DNA of 64,000 nucleotides from Neoehrlichia mikurensis (lineage in GTDB: Bacteria; Pseudomonadota; Alphaproteobacteria; Rickettsiales; Anaplasmataceae), in assembly GCF_019186785.1 (NCBI RefSeq), contig NZ_CP066557.1, positions 879,324 through 943,323 on the forward strand, given 5' to 3'. Both the position numbers and the translations under genes were made by a program. A model generated the notes under the pieces. The model was not told where the DNA came from. It saw only the letters and a list, made by a program, of their open reading frames with translations, and searched no databases. Below are positions 28,957-37,990 of this stretch, piece by piece (the first letter of the stretch is position 1; each line of letters begins with the position of its first letter).

Positions 28957-30249
28957 TTAATTTATTAAAAAGTTATTTAATGTAATTGTATGATTTCTAT
29001 CCGGTCCTGTTGATATTATATGTATTGGTACACGAAGTAATTCTTCTAATTTTTGTATATAGAGCTTAGCATTTGTAGGTAAATCATTATATGAAGTAGC
29101 ACTAAAAGTTGTGCTGCGCCATCCTGGTAGCTCTATATATACAGGTTTTAATTCTTTTTGTATGTGTGGTGATGCAGGTAAGTAATCATAAAAAGTACTA
29201 TTATGTTGATATTTAGTACATATCTTTATTGTGTCCATATGATCTAGCACATCAAGCTTTGTTATAGCTAAACTAGAAACTCCAGACAATATTATGGCTT
29301 GACGAGTTAATACAGCATCGAACCATCCACATCTACGTCGCCTGTTGCTAACAGTACCTATTTCATTACCTTTTTGAAACATTATATCTCCTATGGTATT
29401 GTTTTGCTCAGTAAAAAATGGACCATTTCCTACTCTAGTTGTGTATGCTTTTGCTAAACCTAAAACATATAATTTATTTGATATACCTATTCCACATCCC
29501 GCATAGACTTGTGATGCTAAAGTATTGCTTGATGTAACATATGGATAAGTTCCATGATCAATATCTAATAGGGTACCTTGTGCTCCTTCAAAAATAATTG
29601 TTTTATTGTTTTCTATTAAGTTATTTACTATTCTCCATACAGGGCGCATAAAAGGAGTGATGTGAGGAGCAATATCTACAAGTTCTTGTACAATCTTGCT
29701 TACAGATAATACAGGTTTATTTGCTGCTTTTCTAAATATGTTATGATAAGAAAGCATATGTGATACTTTATTATATAATGATTCTTGATCTAAAAGATCG
29801 CATAGCCTTATTGCTCTACGACCAACTTTATCTTCGTAACATGGCCCTATTCCTTTGTGTGTAGTGCCTATTACATTATTTCCTCTCATTTCTTCAAAAA
29901 TAGCATCTGCTTCTCGATGAATGCTAGTTACTATAGGACACAACTCTGACACAATTAGATTTTTATTGCTGATTTCAGTATTAATACTTTTTAGTGTATT
30001 AATTTCTTTTATGAAAGCATAAGGATCTATAGTTGCACCATTACCTATAATTGATAGTTTATTACTATATAGAATGGACGAAGGTAAAGAATTTAACTTA
30101 TATATTTTATTGTTGAAAATAATGGTATGGCCTGCATTATTTCCTCCTTGAAACCTAATAACAGCATCTGCATTTTTTGATAACCAGTCTACTATTTTAC
30201 CTTTTCCCTCATCTCCCCACTGTAAACCTATAACTACAATATTTTTCAT
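28957..30249 (-). CDS. purA: Adenylosuccinate synthetase
   Basis: 430 residues, full length. It joins IMP and aspartate using GTP in AMP synthesis. Motifs: the N-terminal P-loop variant GLQWGDEGKGKIVDWL (catalytic Asp), RFQGGNNAGHTI with the catalytic His, IGTTHKGIGPCYEDK, EGAQGTLLDIDHGTYPYVTSSN, and the late NRRRRCGWFDAV and TKLDVLD (guanine recognition). All are intact. Confidence 0.97.
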   Translation of the reverse strand: MKNIVVIGLQWGDEGKGKIVDWLSKNADAVIRFQGGNNAGHTIIFNNKIYKLNSLPSSILYSNKLSIIGNGATIDPYAFIKEINTLKSINTEISNKNLIVSELCPIVTSIHREADAIFEEMRGNNVIGTTHKGIGPCYEDKVGRRAIRLCDLLDQESLYNKVSHMLSYHNIFRKAANKPVLSVSKIVQELVDIAPHITPFMRPVWRIVNNLIENNKTIIFEGAQGTLLDIDHGTYPYVTSSNTLASQVYAGCGIGISNKLYVLGLAKAYTTRVGNGPFFTEQNNTIGDIMFQKGNEIGTVSNRRRRCGWFDAVLTRQAIILSGVSSLAITKLDVLDHMDTIKICTKYQHNSTFYDYLPASPHIQKELKPVYIELPGWRSTTFSATSYNDLPTNAKLYIQKLEELLRVPIHIISTGPDRNHTITLNNFLIN

Positions 30250-30595
30250 TATGTGCTATTATGTAAAAACCCAAGCTAAGCTAACAAAATAAAGAAATGA
30301 TGTCAATAATTTAAAAAGAGATTAGTTTACTATAATTAGTATATGTATTAAGTTATGATAAGAAAGGTTGCTTTCTTTAACAAAAATTTCTGTGTATATA
30401 CTATAAAATATCCTGATATTATGTTATGAAAAGGCAAAAATTTATGTTTATAAAAGCTTATAATTAGTATATATGGTTTTATTTATATCTATTTTATATA
30501 ACATATAATTAAGTACGTTATGATAATTTAGAATATAAATATTATTAATTTTAAGCATTTTGTGATTACTTAATTTTATTAAGTATATAATGTAC
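30250..30595. other. Spacer upstream of purA
   Basis: AT-rich. No gene or structured RNA was recognised. Confidence 0.4.
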
Positions 30596-30850
30596 AGGAG
30601 TACAGGAACCATGCAATCAATGCTCTACTAAGGATTTAATTAACTTATTAGGAAATTCAACTGCCTACAAAATTAAACCATATCTACATAAAGATTATTG
30701 TATAGAAACTATATAATTAAGTAATCTTCAGAAAATATAAAGAAAATGCAAACACGATTACAAATGCTTATAGAAAACAAAAAACATCCTTTAGTACAAG
30801 AGGCCAGACCAATAAGTCCAGCCATTATTTCTCTACAGTGGGATTACTAA
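30596..30850 (+). pseudogene. Unassigned coding-like remnant
   Basis: Two short plus-strand frames look more like protein than the flanking spacer. The first is an open run without a start codon at about 30606-30713 (including NQCSTKDLINLLGNS and KIKPYLHKDYC). The second is a 34-codon ATG frame at 30746-30850 (MQTRLQMLIENKKHP ... ISLQWDY). The second ends tail to tail over the pal stop. I do not recognise either; it may be the broken 3' end of an unknown gene. Confidence 0.3.
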
Positions 30851-31329
30851 TTAGCTGAAGAATCTTCAAGCATAATAACAGCCCTACGGTTTTTTGAATG
30901 AGCCTTTTCAGCTTCCTTATTATCTTCAGAATATACTAAGACGTCAGGTTCATTTTTTCCTTTAGATTGTACAGTAATTTTTTTATCCAATGACTTATCA
31001 CAATTTACAAGGAATTTTTTAACTGCGTTTGCTCTTCTTTCTCCTAAAGCCATGTTATACTCTTCAGTACCTCTTATGTCTGTATGTCCAACAATAAGAA
31101 TAGTAGTATTAGGATCACCTTTTAGTGTTTGTACTACTTTTGATAGTATAACCTTATCAGTTTCTCTTAATTCTGATTTGTTATAATCGAAATATACCTT
31201 TTCGATATTTTTAGCATTAAAAAAAATCTTATCAGCATTTACTTGAATTTTATCCTTAGGTAAACTTGTACAGCTGGTCATTAAAAAAGATAGTATTAAA
31301 AAATAAATAATAGGCTTGTACTTCCGCAT
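30847..31329 (-). CDS. pal: Peptidoglycan-associated lipoprotein (OmpA family)
   Basis: 160 residues. The N-terminal signal ends in a lipobox (FLMTSC, Cys about residue 20), so it is a lipoprotein. The OmpA-like domain follows: VYFDYNKSEL, then LIVGHTDIRGTEEYNMALGERRANAVKKFL, and the C-terminal NRRAVIM. The Asp and Arg that bind diaminopimelate in peptidoglycan (TDIRG; NRR) are present. That is notable because Ehrlichia peptidoglycan is reduced or absent. A good TAGGAG Shine-Dalgarno precedes the ATG. Confidence 0.95.
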   Translation of the reverse strand: MRKYKPIIYFLILSFLMTSCTSLPKDKIQVNADKIFFNAKNIEKVYFDYNKSELRETDKVILSKVVQTLKGDPNTTILIVGHTDIRGTEEYNMALGERRANAVKKFLVNCDKSLDKKITVQSKGKNEPDVLVYSEDNKEAEKAHSKNRRAVIMLEDSSAN

Positions 31330-32002
31330 ATAAAAACTCCTACATAATAATCTGAAACATAAAAAGCTAATTTAATGAATAATATCATTACTTAAAATAG
31401 CATTAAGTCAAGTTTTTTTTTACTAATTTCTTTATAATAATATAGCTATTATCCAGCTATTAAGTAATTTTTATTTATTTTATATTAAAAAAGGATTTTT
31501 TTAAGATAGTGATAGTCGTAAATCAAATTTATATTAACGTTATTCTAAATAAATAATGTAATTCACATTTTGTTCAAAGTCTGAATTTTGTTATTATTAA
31601 TTAGTTATATTGTTGTTTAGTATAATAATTATTTATGGTTCTTTATTTAATTATGTATTATAATGCGATGAAAAATGTAGCTTTTGATGATTTTATTAGA
31701 TATAGCACTTTAGAGTATCTTATGAATGATTCTAGGGAATAAGAAATATATTTTTTAAACTTAGTTCATTGATAAAAACATTGATTATTAATACAATTTA
31801 GTATTGCAGTTATTGATAGTAAGAAATAATTTTTATGACATTACTTTCATAATGATTTATTGTAATTAAGATAATATATATACTGGTGTATTTATTTATT
31901 TATTTATTTATTGTAGTAGGTCTGTATGCATATTATATGAATATTAAAAATATGTATTTTATATCAAAGGCATGAAAAGTATTTTTATGGATTGTATTGT
32001 TT
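31330..32002. other. Divergent spacer between pal and the M32 homologue
   Basis: It contains a TATT microsatellite (31889-31912). A 35-codon frame at 31634-31741 (ending IRYSTLEYLMNDSRE) looks mildly protein-like but has no Shine-Dalgarno and no family match I know. Promoters are expected but none is clear. Confidence 0.4.
31889..31912. repeat. (TATT)6 microsatellite
   Basis: Six uninterrupted tetranucleotide units about 90 bp upstream of the M32 homologue start. Such repeats can vary in copy number by slippage. Confidence 0.9.
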
Positions 32003-33469
32003 ATGAAGCATTATAAGTTTTTAGAGCAGGTTTTTAGTAAAATTAATATTATTGATGATATTGTAAGATTATTATACTGTAGTAAGTTGGATATTGAGAA
32101 CAAGATAGATCGTATTAATACCCTTCAAGAAATCAGACAAGAAATTATTGCAGATGACATGATAGATGAGATGATTAGTTATTCCTTGAATGATAAAAAA
32201 AATCTTAATGACTGGGAAATTGCTAACTTAAATCATATACATAGAGTATATCAGCACAGCAGGAATATACCTGTCAATTTAATAAAAGATTTATCAAAGG
32301 CAAGAATAAATTGTATACAACAATGGGAATTGTTTCGTATAAAAAGCGGAACTTTACAAAGCGTGATGAATAATTTATCAGAGGTGATAAAGTTAGTATC
32401 TGAAGTAGCTAGTATCAAGTCAACAAATTTAAAAATTAACAATAAATATGATGCTCTATTAAATATGTATGATACTGATCTAAATGAAAAAAAAATAGAT
32501 GAAGTATTGACTGATATTGGTGCATTTTTGCGTCAGTTTGTGCATGAAGCTGTTGAAAAGCAAAGTCATTCTAAAGTATATTATGCAAAAAATGTTGATA
32601 AAGAAAAACAAAAGGCTTTAGGAGATTATTGTTTGTCTTTATTTAAAATTCAAAGTGATACCTTTTTTAATAAGTTGTATAGTGGTTGTATTATTAAGGC
32701 AGGATATAAATTTACTATTGATTATGATGAGACTAATTATAAATACGGAATTGAAAATTTATTGAGAAATGTTGGGTATTTTTTATATGAGTTAAATTTT
32801 CCAAAGCAGTGGACTAATCAATTAGTAGGTATGTGTTCAGGAAGTATTATGTATGAAGCTCAAGGAATGTTGATGTCATATCATTTAATGCATGATAAAA
32901 ATTTTATTAATTATATAACTTCTAATGTGAAAAAGTTTTTATCATTACGCGGAAAGGTTAGTACATATGAAAATATATATTCATATTTTACTAAGATTCA
33001 ATCTAGTGCATTATTTAATGGATCTGATGAAGTAACTTTTCTCGCGCACATAATGTTAAGGTATACCTTGGAAAAGGAAATGATAAATGATGATTTGCAA
33101 GTAAAAGACTTACCTGATGCTTGGTCGCAGGGTATAAAGTATTATTTCAATCTTACTTCGGATAATGATTTTGAACAGTTAATGCAGGATGGTTATTGGG
33201 TAAGTGGATTATTTGGTTATGTGCCTTGTATGGCAATATCTGCTATTGTTGCTGCGCAAATTTTTGATACTATTAAAAAAAGTGATGCAGAAACTTTTGA
33301 AGAGATTTCTAAAGGGAATTTTCAAAATTTCTTTATGTGGCTCAATAAGAATTTATATTCTTATGGTGCTAAATACAGTAGTATGGTATTACTGCAAAAA
33401 ATCACAAAGCAATCGTTAAATGTGGATTTTTATAAAAATTATTTAATTAATAAGTATCTTAACATATAA
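32003..33469 (+). CDS. M32 carboxypeptidase homologue lacking the zinc site
   Basis: 488 residues from the ATG at 32003; a TTG 6 nt upstream is possible. The M32 (Taq carboxypeptidase) fold is recognisable along its length, including SDEVTFLAHIMLRYTLEKEMI and LPDAWSQGIKYYF. The family's HExGHALYEQ zinc motif appears as RNVGYFLYEL (about 32767-32796), losing both His ligands and the catalytic Glu. The HESQSRLWEN motif appears as MYEAQGMLMS, and the later QDxHW appears as QDGYW. These changes sit in otherwise alignable sequence, so this is probably a non-catalytic pseudo-peptidase kept for another role. Codon structure is intact and the frame is long, so it is not a simple pseudogene. Confidence 0.8.
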   Translation: MKHYKFLEQVFSKINIIDDIVRLLYCSKLDIENKIDRINTLQEIRQEIIADDMIDEMISYSLNDKKNLNDWEIANLNHIHRVYQHSRNIPVNLIKDLSKARINCIQQWELFRIKSGTLQSVMNNLSEVIKLVSEVASIKSTNLKINNKYDALLNMYDTDLNEKKIDEVLTDIGAFLRQFVHEAVEKQSHSKVYYAKNVDKEKQKALGDYCLSLFKIQSDTFFNKLYSGCIIKAGYKFTIDYDETNYKYGIENLLRNVGYFLYELNFPKQWTNQLVGMCSGSIMYEAQGMLMSYHLMHDKNFINYITSNVKKFLSLRGKVSTYENIYSYFTKIQSSALFNGSDEVTFLAHIMLRYTLEKEMINDDLQVKDLPDAWSQGIKYYFNLTSDNDFEQLMQDGYWVSGLFGYVPCMAISAIVAAQIFDTIKKSDAETFEEISKGNFQNFFMWLNKNLYSYGAKYSSMVLLQKITKQSLNVDFYKNYLINKYLNI

Positions 33470-33511
33470 AATTTAGTAGTGTTTGTTAAAAGAGTAATTT
33501 TAAGTGAAGAA

Positions 33512-35494
33512 ATGAATAAAAAATATACTGTTATGGCTAGTGCTGTAAGGATTTTATCAGTAGATGCTATACAAAAAGCTGCTTCTGGTCATCCAGGTAT
33601 GCCTTTAGGTATGGCAGATGTAGCAACTATTTTATTTCATAAATTTTTAAAATTTAGTTTAAAGAATTATAATTGGTTTAATAGAGATAGATTTATTTTA
33701 TCAAATGGACATGGGTCAATGTTATTATATTCCATATTATATTTTATGGGATATTTAAGTATTCAAGATATAAAGCAGTTTAGGCAGATTAATTCTTTAA
33801 CTCCTGGTCATCCAGAGTATGGATGTACGCCAGGGATTGAAGTTACAACTGGTCCACTTGGTCAGGGATTTGCTTCCGCTATAGGATTTGCAATTGCAGA
33901 ACGAATATTATCTCAAAGATTTGGATCTGATTTAGTTGATCATTATACTTATGTAATGGTTGGAGATGGATGTTTAATGGAGGGAGTTAGTCATGAGTCT
34001 GCATCTTTAGCAGGGCACTTGCAGCTAAATAAATTGATAGTTCTCTTTGATGATAATGGTATATCAATAGATGGGAGTACTAACTTGTCTATGTCTGATG
34101 ACATAAAAACTAGATTTTTATCATACGGATGGGATGTGCAAGAGATAGATGGTCATAATTTTGATAGTATTACTCAGGCAATAGTGAATGCTAAATTAAC
34201 TAATAAACCATCTATTATTTGTTGTAAAACAATTATTGGAAAATTTATGTCATCCAAAGAAAATACTTGTTCTGCTCATAGTTGGCCATTCGAGGAAGAT
34301 GATGTAGAAGCAATAAGACAGCAATTAAACTGGAAATATGATGCATTTGATATACCGGAAGAGATAATGTTTTTATGGCAACAAGCTGCAAAAAGGACAG
34401 AAGTAGAATATGATGAGTGGGTAAAGAAATTTCAAGAATATAATAAGCATTCTTGTGATTTTTTAGAGGTAATTACAGATGGTGTTTCTGAAAGTGTATT
34501 TTTAGAGTTAAATAAATTTAAAACGCAGTTGCATAAATTATGTATAAATGAAGCTACAAGAAAATCTTCTGGTAGAGTATTGGAAATTTTAACAAAGATG
34601 TCTCCAAAATTTGTTGGAGGATCTTCGGATTTAACTAATTCTAATTATACAAAAACTAATAATATGAAAGTCATTGCTAAAAATGTTTTTAATGCTTCAT
34701 ATATACATTATGGGATTAGAGAACATGCTATGGCAGGATGTATGAATGGCATGGCTTTACATGGAGGTATTATTCCTTATGGAGGTACTTTTTTAATTTT
34801 TTCTGATTATTGTAGACCTTCTATTAGGTTGGCAGCTTTAATGAAGCAACAGGTTATCTATATTATGACACATGATTCTATAGGAGTAGGTGAAGATGGT
34901 CCAACTCATCAACCAGTAGAACATTTGATATCTTTAAGAGCAATACCTAATTTATATGTTTTTAGACCAGCAGATGCGGCTGAAGTTATAGAATGTTGGG
35001 AATTAGCATTAAGGTTAACTAAATCTCCATCGTTATTTGCACTTTCAAGACAAAATGTAAGCTACTTACGTAAGATAGAATCTAATGTTAATCTCTGTAG
35101 TAAAGGAGCATACATTATATGTGATTATGATAATCAATTAGATGTTACAATTTTTGCTACGGGTTCAGAAGTAGAAATTGCGTTAAAAGCCAAAGAAATT
35201 TTGTGTAATAGAGGATTGGGAGTTAGGGTAGTTTCTGTTCCTTGTTGGGAAATATTTGACCAGCAAAGTGAGAGTTATATATCAAATTTATTAAATAATG
35301 ATAGTGTAAAAGTTGCTGTAGAAGCTGCAAGTGCTTGTGGATGGCATAAGTATATAGGTTCTAATGGAATATTTATAGGAATGGAAACCTTTGGCGCCTC
35401 AGGTAGTTATAAGGATTTGTATGAATATTTTGGTATTACTCCTGATAATATAGCAAATAAGGTATTGCATAAATTAACAAGTTTACATAAATAA
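33512..35494 (+). CDS. tkt: Transketolase
   Basis: 660 residues from the ATG at 33512; an in-frame GTG at 33479 adds an unlikely leader. A TPP enzyme of the non-oxidative pentose phosphate pathway. Visible: AIQKAASGHPGMPLGMA, LSNGHGSMLLYS, TTGPLGQGFASAIG, the TPP-binding GDGCLMEGVSHE...NKLIVLFDDN, then the Pyr domain with YGIREHAMAGCMNGMALHGG and THDSIGVGEDGPTHQP, and the C-terminal domain with ATGSEVEIAL. All catalytic His and Glu residues are in place. A degraded copy of its 3' end follows. Confidence 0.97.
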   Translation: MNKKYTVMASAVRILSVDAIQKAASGHPGMPLGMADVATILFHKFLKFSLKNYNWFNRDRFILSNGHGSMLLYSILYFMGYLSIQDIKQFRQINSLTPGHPEYGCTPGIEVTTGPLGQGFASAIGFAIAERILSQRFGSDLVDHYTYVMVGDGCLMEGVSHESASLAGHLQLNKLIVLFDDNGISIDGSTNLSMSDDIKTRFLSYGWDVQEIDGHNFDSITQAIVNAKLTNKPSIICCKTIIGKFMSSKENTCSAHSWPFEEDDVEAIRQQLNWKYDAFDIPEEIMFLWQQAAKRTEVEYDEWVKKFQEYNKHSCDFLEVITDGVSESVFLELNKFKTQLHKLCINEATRKSSGRVLEILTKMSPKFVGGSSDLTNSNYTKTNNMKVIAKNVFNASYIHYGIREHAMAGCMNGMALHGGIIPYGGTFLIFSDYCRPSIRLAALMKQQVIYIMTHDSIGVGEDGPTHQPVEHLISLRAIPNLYVFRPADAAEVIECWELALRLTKSPSLFALSRQNVSYLRKIESNVNLCSKGAYIICDYDNQLDVTIFATGSEVEIALKAKEILCNRGLGVRVVSVPCWEIFDQQSESYISNLLNNDSVKVAVEAASACGWHKYIGSNGIFIGMETFGASGSYKDLYEYFGITPDNIANKVLHKLTSLHK

Positions 35495-35518
35495 ATCTCT
35501 AAGTTTAAGCTTTGTTAT

Positions 35519-35608
35519 GTAGTTATTGGGATATTTTGATATCACTCTTGATAATATAGCAAATAAGGTATTGCAAAATTAAGCAATTATAGCGTATATG
35601 AATAAATT
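35519..35608 (+). pseudogene. Decayed tandem copy of the tkt 3' end
   Basis: gataatatagcaaataaggt followed by attgca (about 35549-35574) repeats the sequence at 35443-35468 inside tkt. Flanking similarity runs from gtagttat (35519, parent 35402) to aataaatct/aataaattt after the stop. Early codons and the ending are frame-disrupted. The offset is a little over 100 bp, so it is a tandem partial duplication. Confidence 0.75.
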
Positions 35609-36025
35609 TCTAGGGCTGCTACTATTAGCTAAAAATAGAACTGAAGAAAACTATAAGATTAGATTTTTTTTAGAAATTAAACTGTAAGTTAGCATAAAAT
35701 ACACAACGCTTTATATAATTTAACAAAATGTATTTTAAATAGGAAATCAATTTAAGGATTTTATAAATTTTAATCATTTTCTAAATCAATAAAAGACTTA
35801 CTTAATGCTTATTATTTGTTAAGTAATATAATAAAAAAGTATTAAATTATGCAAAAACAAATGATGATTATTAATTGTAATTTTTTTATTAATATTTAAG
35901 TGCTATATTGAGATTTTGAAAAAAATATCTTAAAAATAAGTTTGTAATAGTACAATTTACATCTAGTATGTGTATTGATATTTTTAATCAAGGCTTTAGT
36001 AATTCTAATAAAATACGGGGTGATT
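35609..36025. other. Spacer before the Mrp antiporter genes
   Basis: AT-rich. I saw nothing beyond GGGG at 36017-36020, which serves the first antiporter gene. Confidence 0.4.
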
Positions 36026-36277
36026 ATGGTAGTATTTACTGCATATGGCTTATTAGTATGTATGCTGTTAATGTTGGTTGTAATAATACAAGGGCATTGT
36101 ATATATAATAGGATTCTTGCTGCGAATTTATTTAGTACATATACTATAGTACTTATAGTAGTATTAAGTGTTATTAAAGATACACTGTCATTTATAGATG
36201 TGGCTTTAATATATGCGTGTATTAATTTTATTGCAATTATAGGATTTATGAAATTTTTTCTTTATGATAACTTTTAG
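36026..36277 (+). CDS. mnhF: Mrp/Mnh Na+/H+ antiporter subunit F
   Basis: 83 residues from the ATG at 36026, with GGGG 5 nt upstream; a longer TTG-started reading from 35975 is less typical. Three transmembrane helices. The MrpF hallmark is RILAANLFSTYTIVLIVVLS (usual R.ValDt....v.li.L) followed by SFIDVALIYACINFIAIIGF. MrpF is a small membrane subunit of the multi-subunit cation/proton antiporter. First of a run F-G-(DE)-B-C. Confidence 0.88.
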   Translation: MVVFTAYGLLVCMLLMLVVIIQGHCIYNRILAANLFSTYTIVLIVVLSVIKDTLSFIDVALIYACINFIAIIGFMKFFLYDNF

Positions 36278-36286
36278 GATATATTA

Positions 36287-36580
36287 ATGATGACATATTT
36301 TAGCTTAGTAATTATGGGATTAGGATTATTTTTGATGTTAACTGCTGCAATTGGAGTAATGAGGTTTCCTAATTTTTATACTAAAGTGCATGCTGCAGGT
36401 ATAGCAGATTCATTAGGATTAGCTTTAGTTTTAAGTGGGGTGGTGATTGGGTATAATTTTTTGTCACTCTTTACAGTAAAAGTAATATTGCTAATTTTTA
36501 TTTTATGGATTACCAATACTACATCTTGCTATATGTTAGCTCATTGTGTCTATTATGATAAAGATAATAATGAAAGTTAA
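36287..36580 (+). CDS. mnhG: Mrp/Mnh antiporter subunit G
   Basis: 97 residues, three membrane helices. The MnhG motif is clear: GLFLMLTAAIGVMRFPNFYTKVHAAGIADSLG. It starts 9 bp after the mnhF stop and ends 9 bp before the next gene, forming a tight operon. Confidence 0.93.
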   Translation: MMTYFSLVIMGLGLFLMLTAAIGVMRFPNFYTKVHAAGIADSLGLALVLSGVVIGYNFLSLFTVKVILLIFILWITNTTSCYMLAHCVYYDKDNNES

Positions 36581-36589
36581 AGAGTTGTT

Positions 36590-37141
36590 ATGCTAGGGGA
36601 TCATGTTTTTAGTTTCAATTTAGTATTATTAGTTTTGTTATTAATAACATCTTCTACTTTAATTTTTTTGAAAAACCTAACTAGTAATGTAGTTGTAATG
36701 TGTATATTTAGTCTAATTATGACTGTTTTATATTTAATTCTTGATGCGCCGGATGTTGCAATTACAGAAGCTTCTGTTGGTGCAGGATTAAGTACAGTAT
36801 TAATGCTTTATGCGTTATCATTAATAAAAGTGCAAATTGCAATAAATAATAATTGTATTGTAAAGCTGTTTATTGCAGTTATATGTTCAGTGTGCATGTT
36901 ATTAAGTTTATTGTACGCTATTAATGATCTTCCAGAATTTGGCAGTTTTTACTCTGCTGCAAATCAGAACGTTGTACCATACTATATGCAAAATACAAAT
37001 AAATATATGGGTATTCCTAATGTAGTTACGGCAATTTTAGCTAGTTTTCGTGGGTATGATACATTATGTGAAACAATAGTTGTATTCACAGCAGCATTAT
37101 GTGTGTTTTTGTTATTAAAAAGAGAAAATATTAATGATTAA
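36590..37141 (+). CDS. MbhD/MbhE-type antiporter subunit (MrpA C-terminal-like)
   Basis: 183 residues. The first half is the DUF4040/MbhD module (VLYLILDAPDVAITEASVGAGLSTVLML). The second half resembles MbhE or the MrpA tail (NVVTAILASFRGYDTLCETIVVFTAALCVFLLLKR). In many bacteria these modules are fused to the C-terminus of MrpA; here they form a free-standing gene, and no large MrpA body lies next to it. About five membrane segments. It overlaps mnhB by 8 nt. Confidence 0.85.
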   Translation: MLGDHVFSFNLVLLVLLLITSSTLIFLKNLTSNVVVMCIFSLIMTVLYLILDAPDVAITEASVGAGLSTVLMLYALSLIKVQIAINNNCIVKLFIAVICSVCMLLSLLYAINDLPEFGSFYSAANQNVVPYYMQNTNKYMGIPNVVTAILASFRGYDTLCETIVVFTAALCVFLLLKRENIND

Positions 37142-37550
37142 AAATATTATTTTACGTACTATTGTAACTTTTATGATGCCTATTATACTTTTATATGGAT
37201 TATATATTCAAGTACATGGTGACTATAGTCCAGGAGGAGGATTTCAAGCTGGTGTGATTATTGCATCAGTTATAATTTTATATACTATGGTATTTGGGAT
37301 TAATTCTGTTTTTAGAATAATGTCGATATCTAATATTAGGTTGATTGGAGCTATAGGGGTATTAATGTATATTGTTACTGGTATTATTACTATGTGTTTT
37401 GGCAGTAGGTTTTTATCTTATTCTGTATTGCTAAGTGATTCTTTGGCAGCGCAGCAATTAGGTATTTTTATTGTAGAGCTTGGTGTAGGAATGGCAGTAT
37501 GTAGTTCTATGATCAGTATTTATTTGAGCTTTGTATCAAGAAAAAAATAG
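37134..37550 (+). CDS. mnhB: Mrp/Mnh antiporter subunit B
   Basis: 138 residues with four membrane helices. The MnhB signature is FMMPIILLYGLYIQVHGDYSPGGGFQAGVIIAS, followed by a LGIFIVELGVGMAVCSSMISIY tail. It overlaps the preceding gene by 8 nt, indicating translational coupling. A terminator-like hairpin follows at 37750-37776. Confidence 0.94.
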   Translation: MIKNIILRTIVTFMMPIILLYGLYIQVHGDYSPGGGFQAGVIIASVIILYTMVFGINSVFRIMSISNIRLIGAIGVLMYIVTGIITMCFGSRFLSYSVLLSDSLAAQQLGIFIVELGVGMAVCSSMISIYLSFVSRKK

Positions 37551-37749
37551 GGTGACGTGTTTTATTATGGTAATTTTTAGATATTTGTATTTTATTACAT
37601 GATGTAAATTTGTATATAAATAGGTTTATTATACTTAATTAGCTTTTTTTAATGAATGATATTATGTGTTGGTAATAAAAGTAGATTAATGAATGATTTT
37701 ATTGATAATAAATGGTAGGTAATGTATTATATTATATTGTAGGGTTATG

Positions 37750-37776
37750 CTGCTGAATAATACAGTAGTTTTTTTT
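37750..37776 (+). terminator. Rho-independent terminator candidate after mnhB
   Basis: The stem CTGCTG/CAGTAG (six pairs including one G-U) with the 7-nt loop AATAATA is followed directly by eight T. It lies in the first unit of the spacer repeat. Confidence 0.6.
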
Positions 37777-37861
37777 ATATGATTAAAAAGTGTAAGTTAC
37801 CAATAGTGATCTAGCTAGGTGTGTTTTAGGTATGAATAATTTGTCTTGTGTAAATTTTCGT

Positions 37862-37900
37862 AATGCTGTAGGGTTGTATTATTAATAATACAGCATTTTT
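37862..37900 (+). terminator. Second terminator-like hairpin in the mnhB-mnhC spacer
   Basis: A perfect 9-bp stem, AATGCTGTA/TACAGCATT, encloses an 18-nt loop and runs into TTTTT. It lies in the second unit of the tandem repeat. It may end mnhB transcription or attenuate into mnhC. Confidence 0.5.
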
Positions 37901-37990
37901 ATATTGTTAAAATGTGTCTACCGATAGATGTTCTAAGAGGTAGGTGTAGTTTAGGTATAGATAGTTTTTATGTAGATTTGGGTTAATGCT

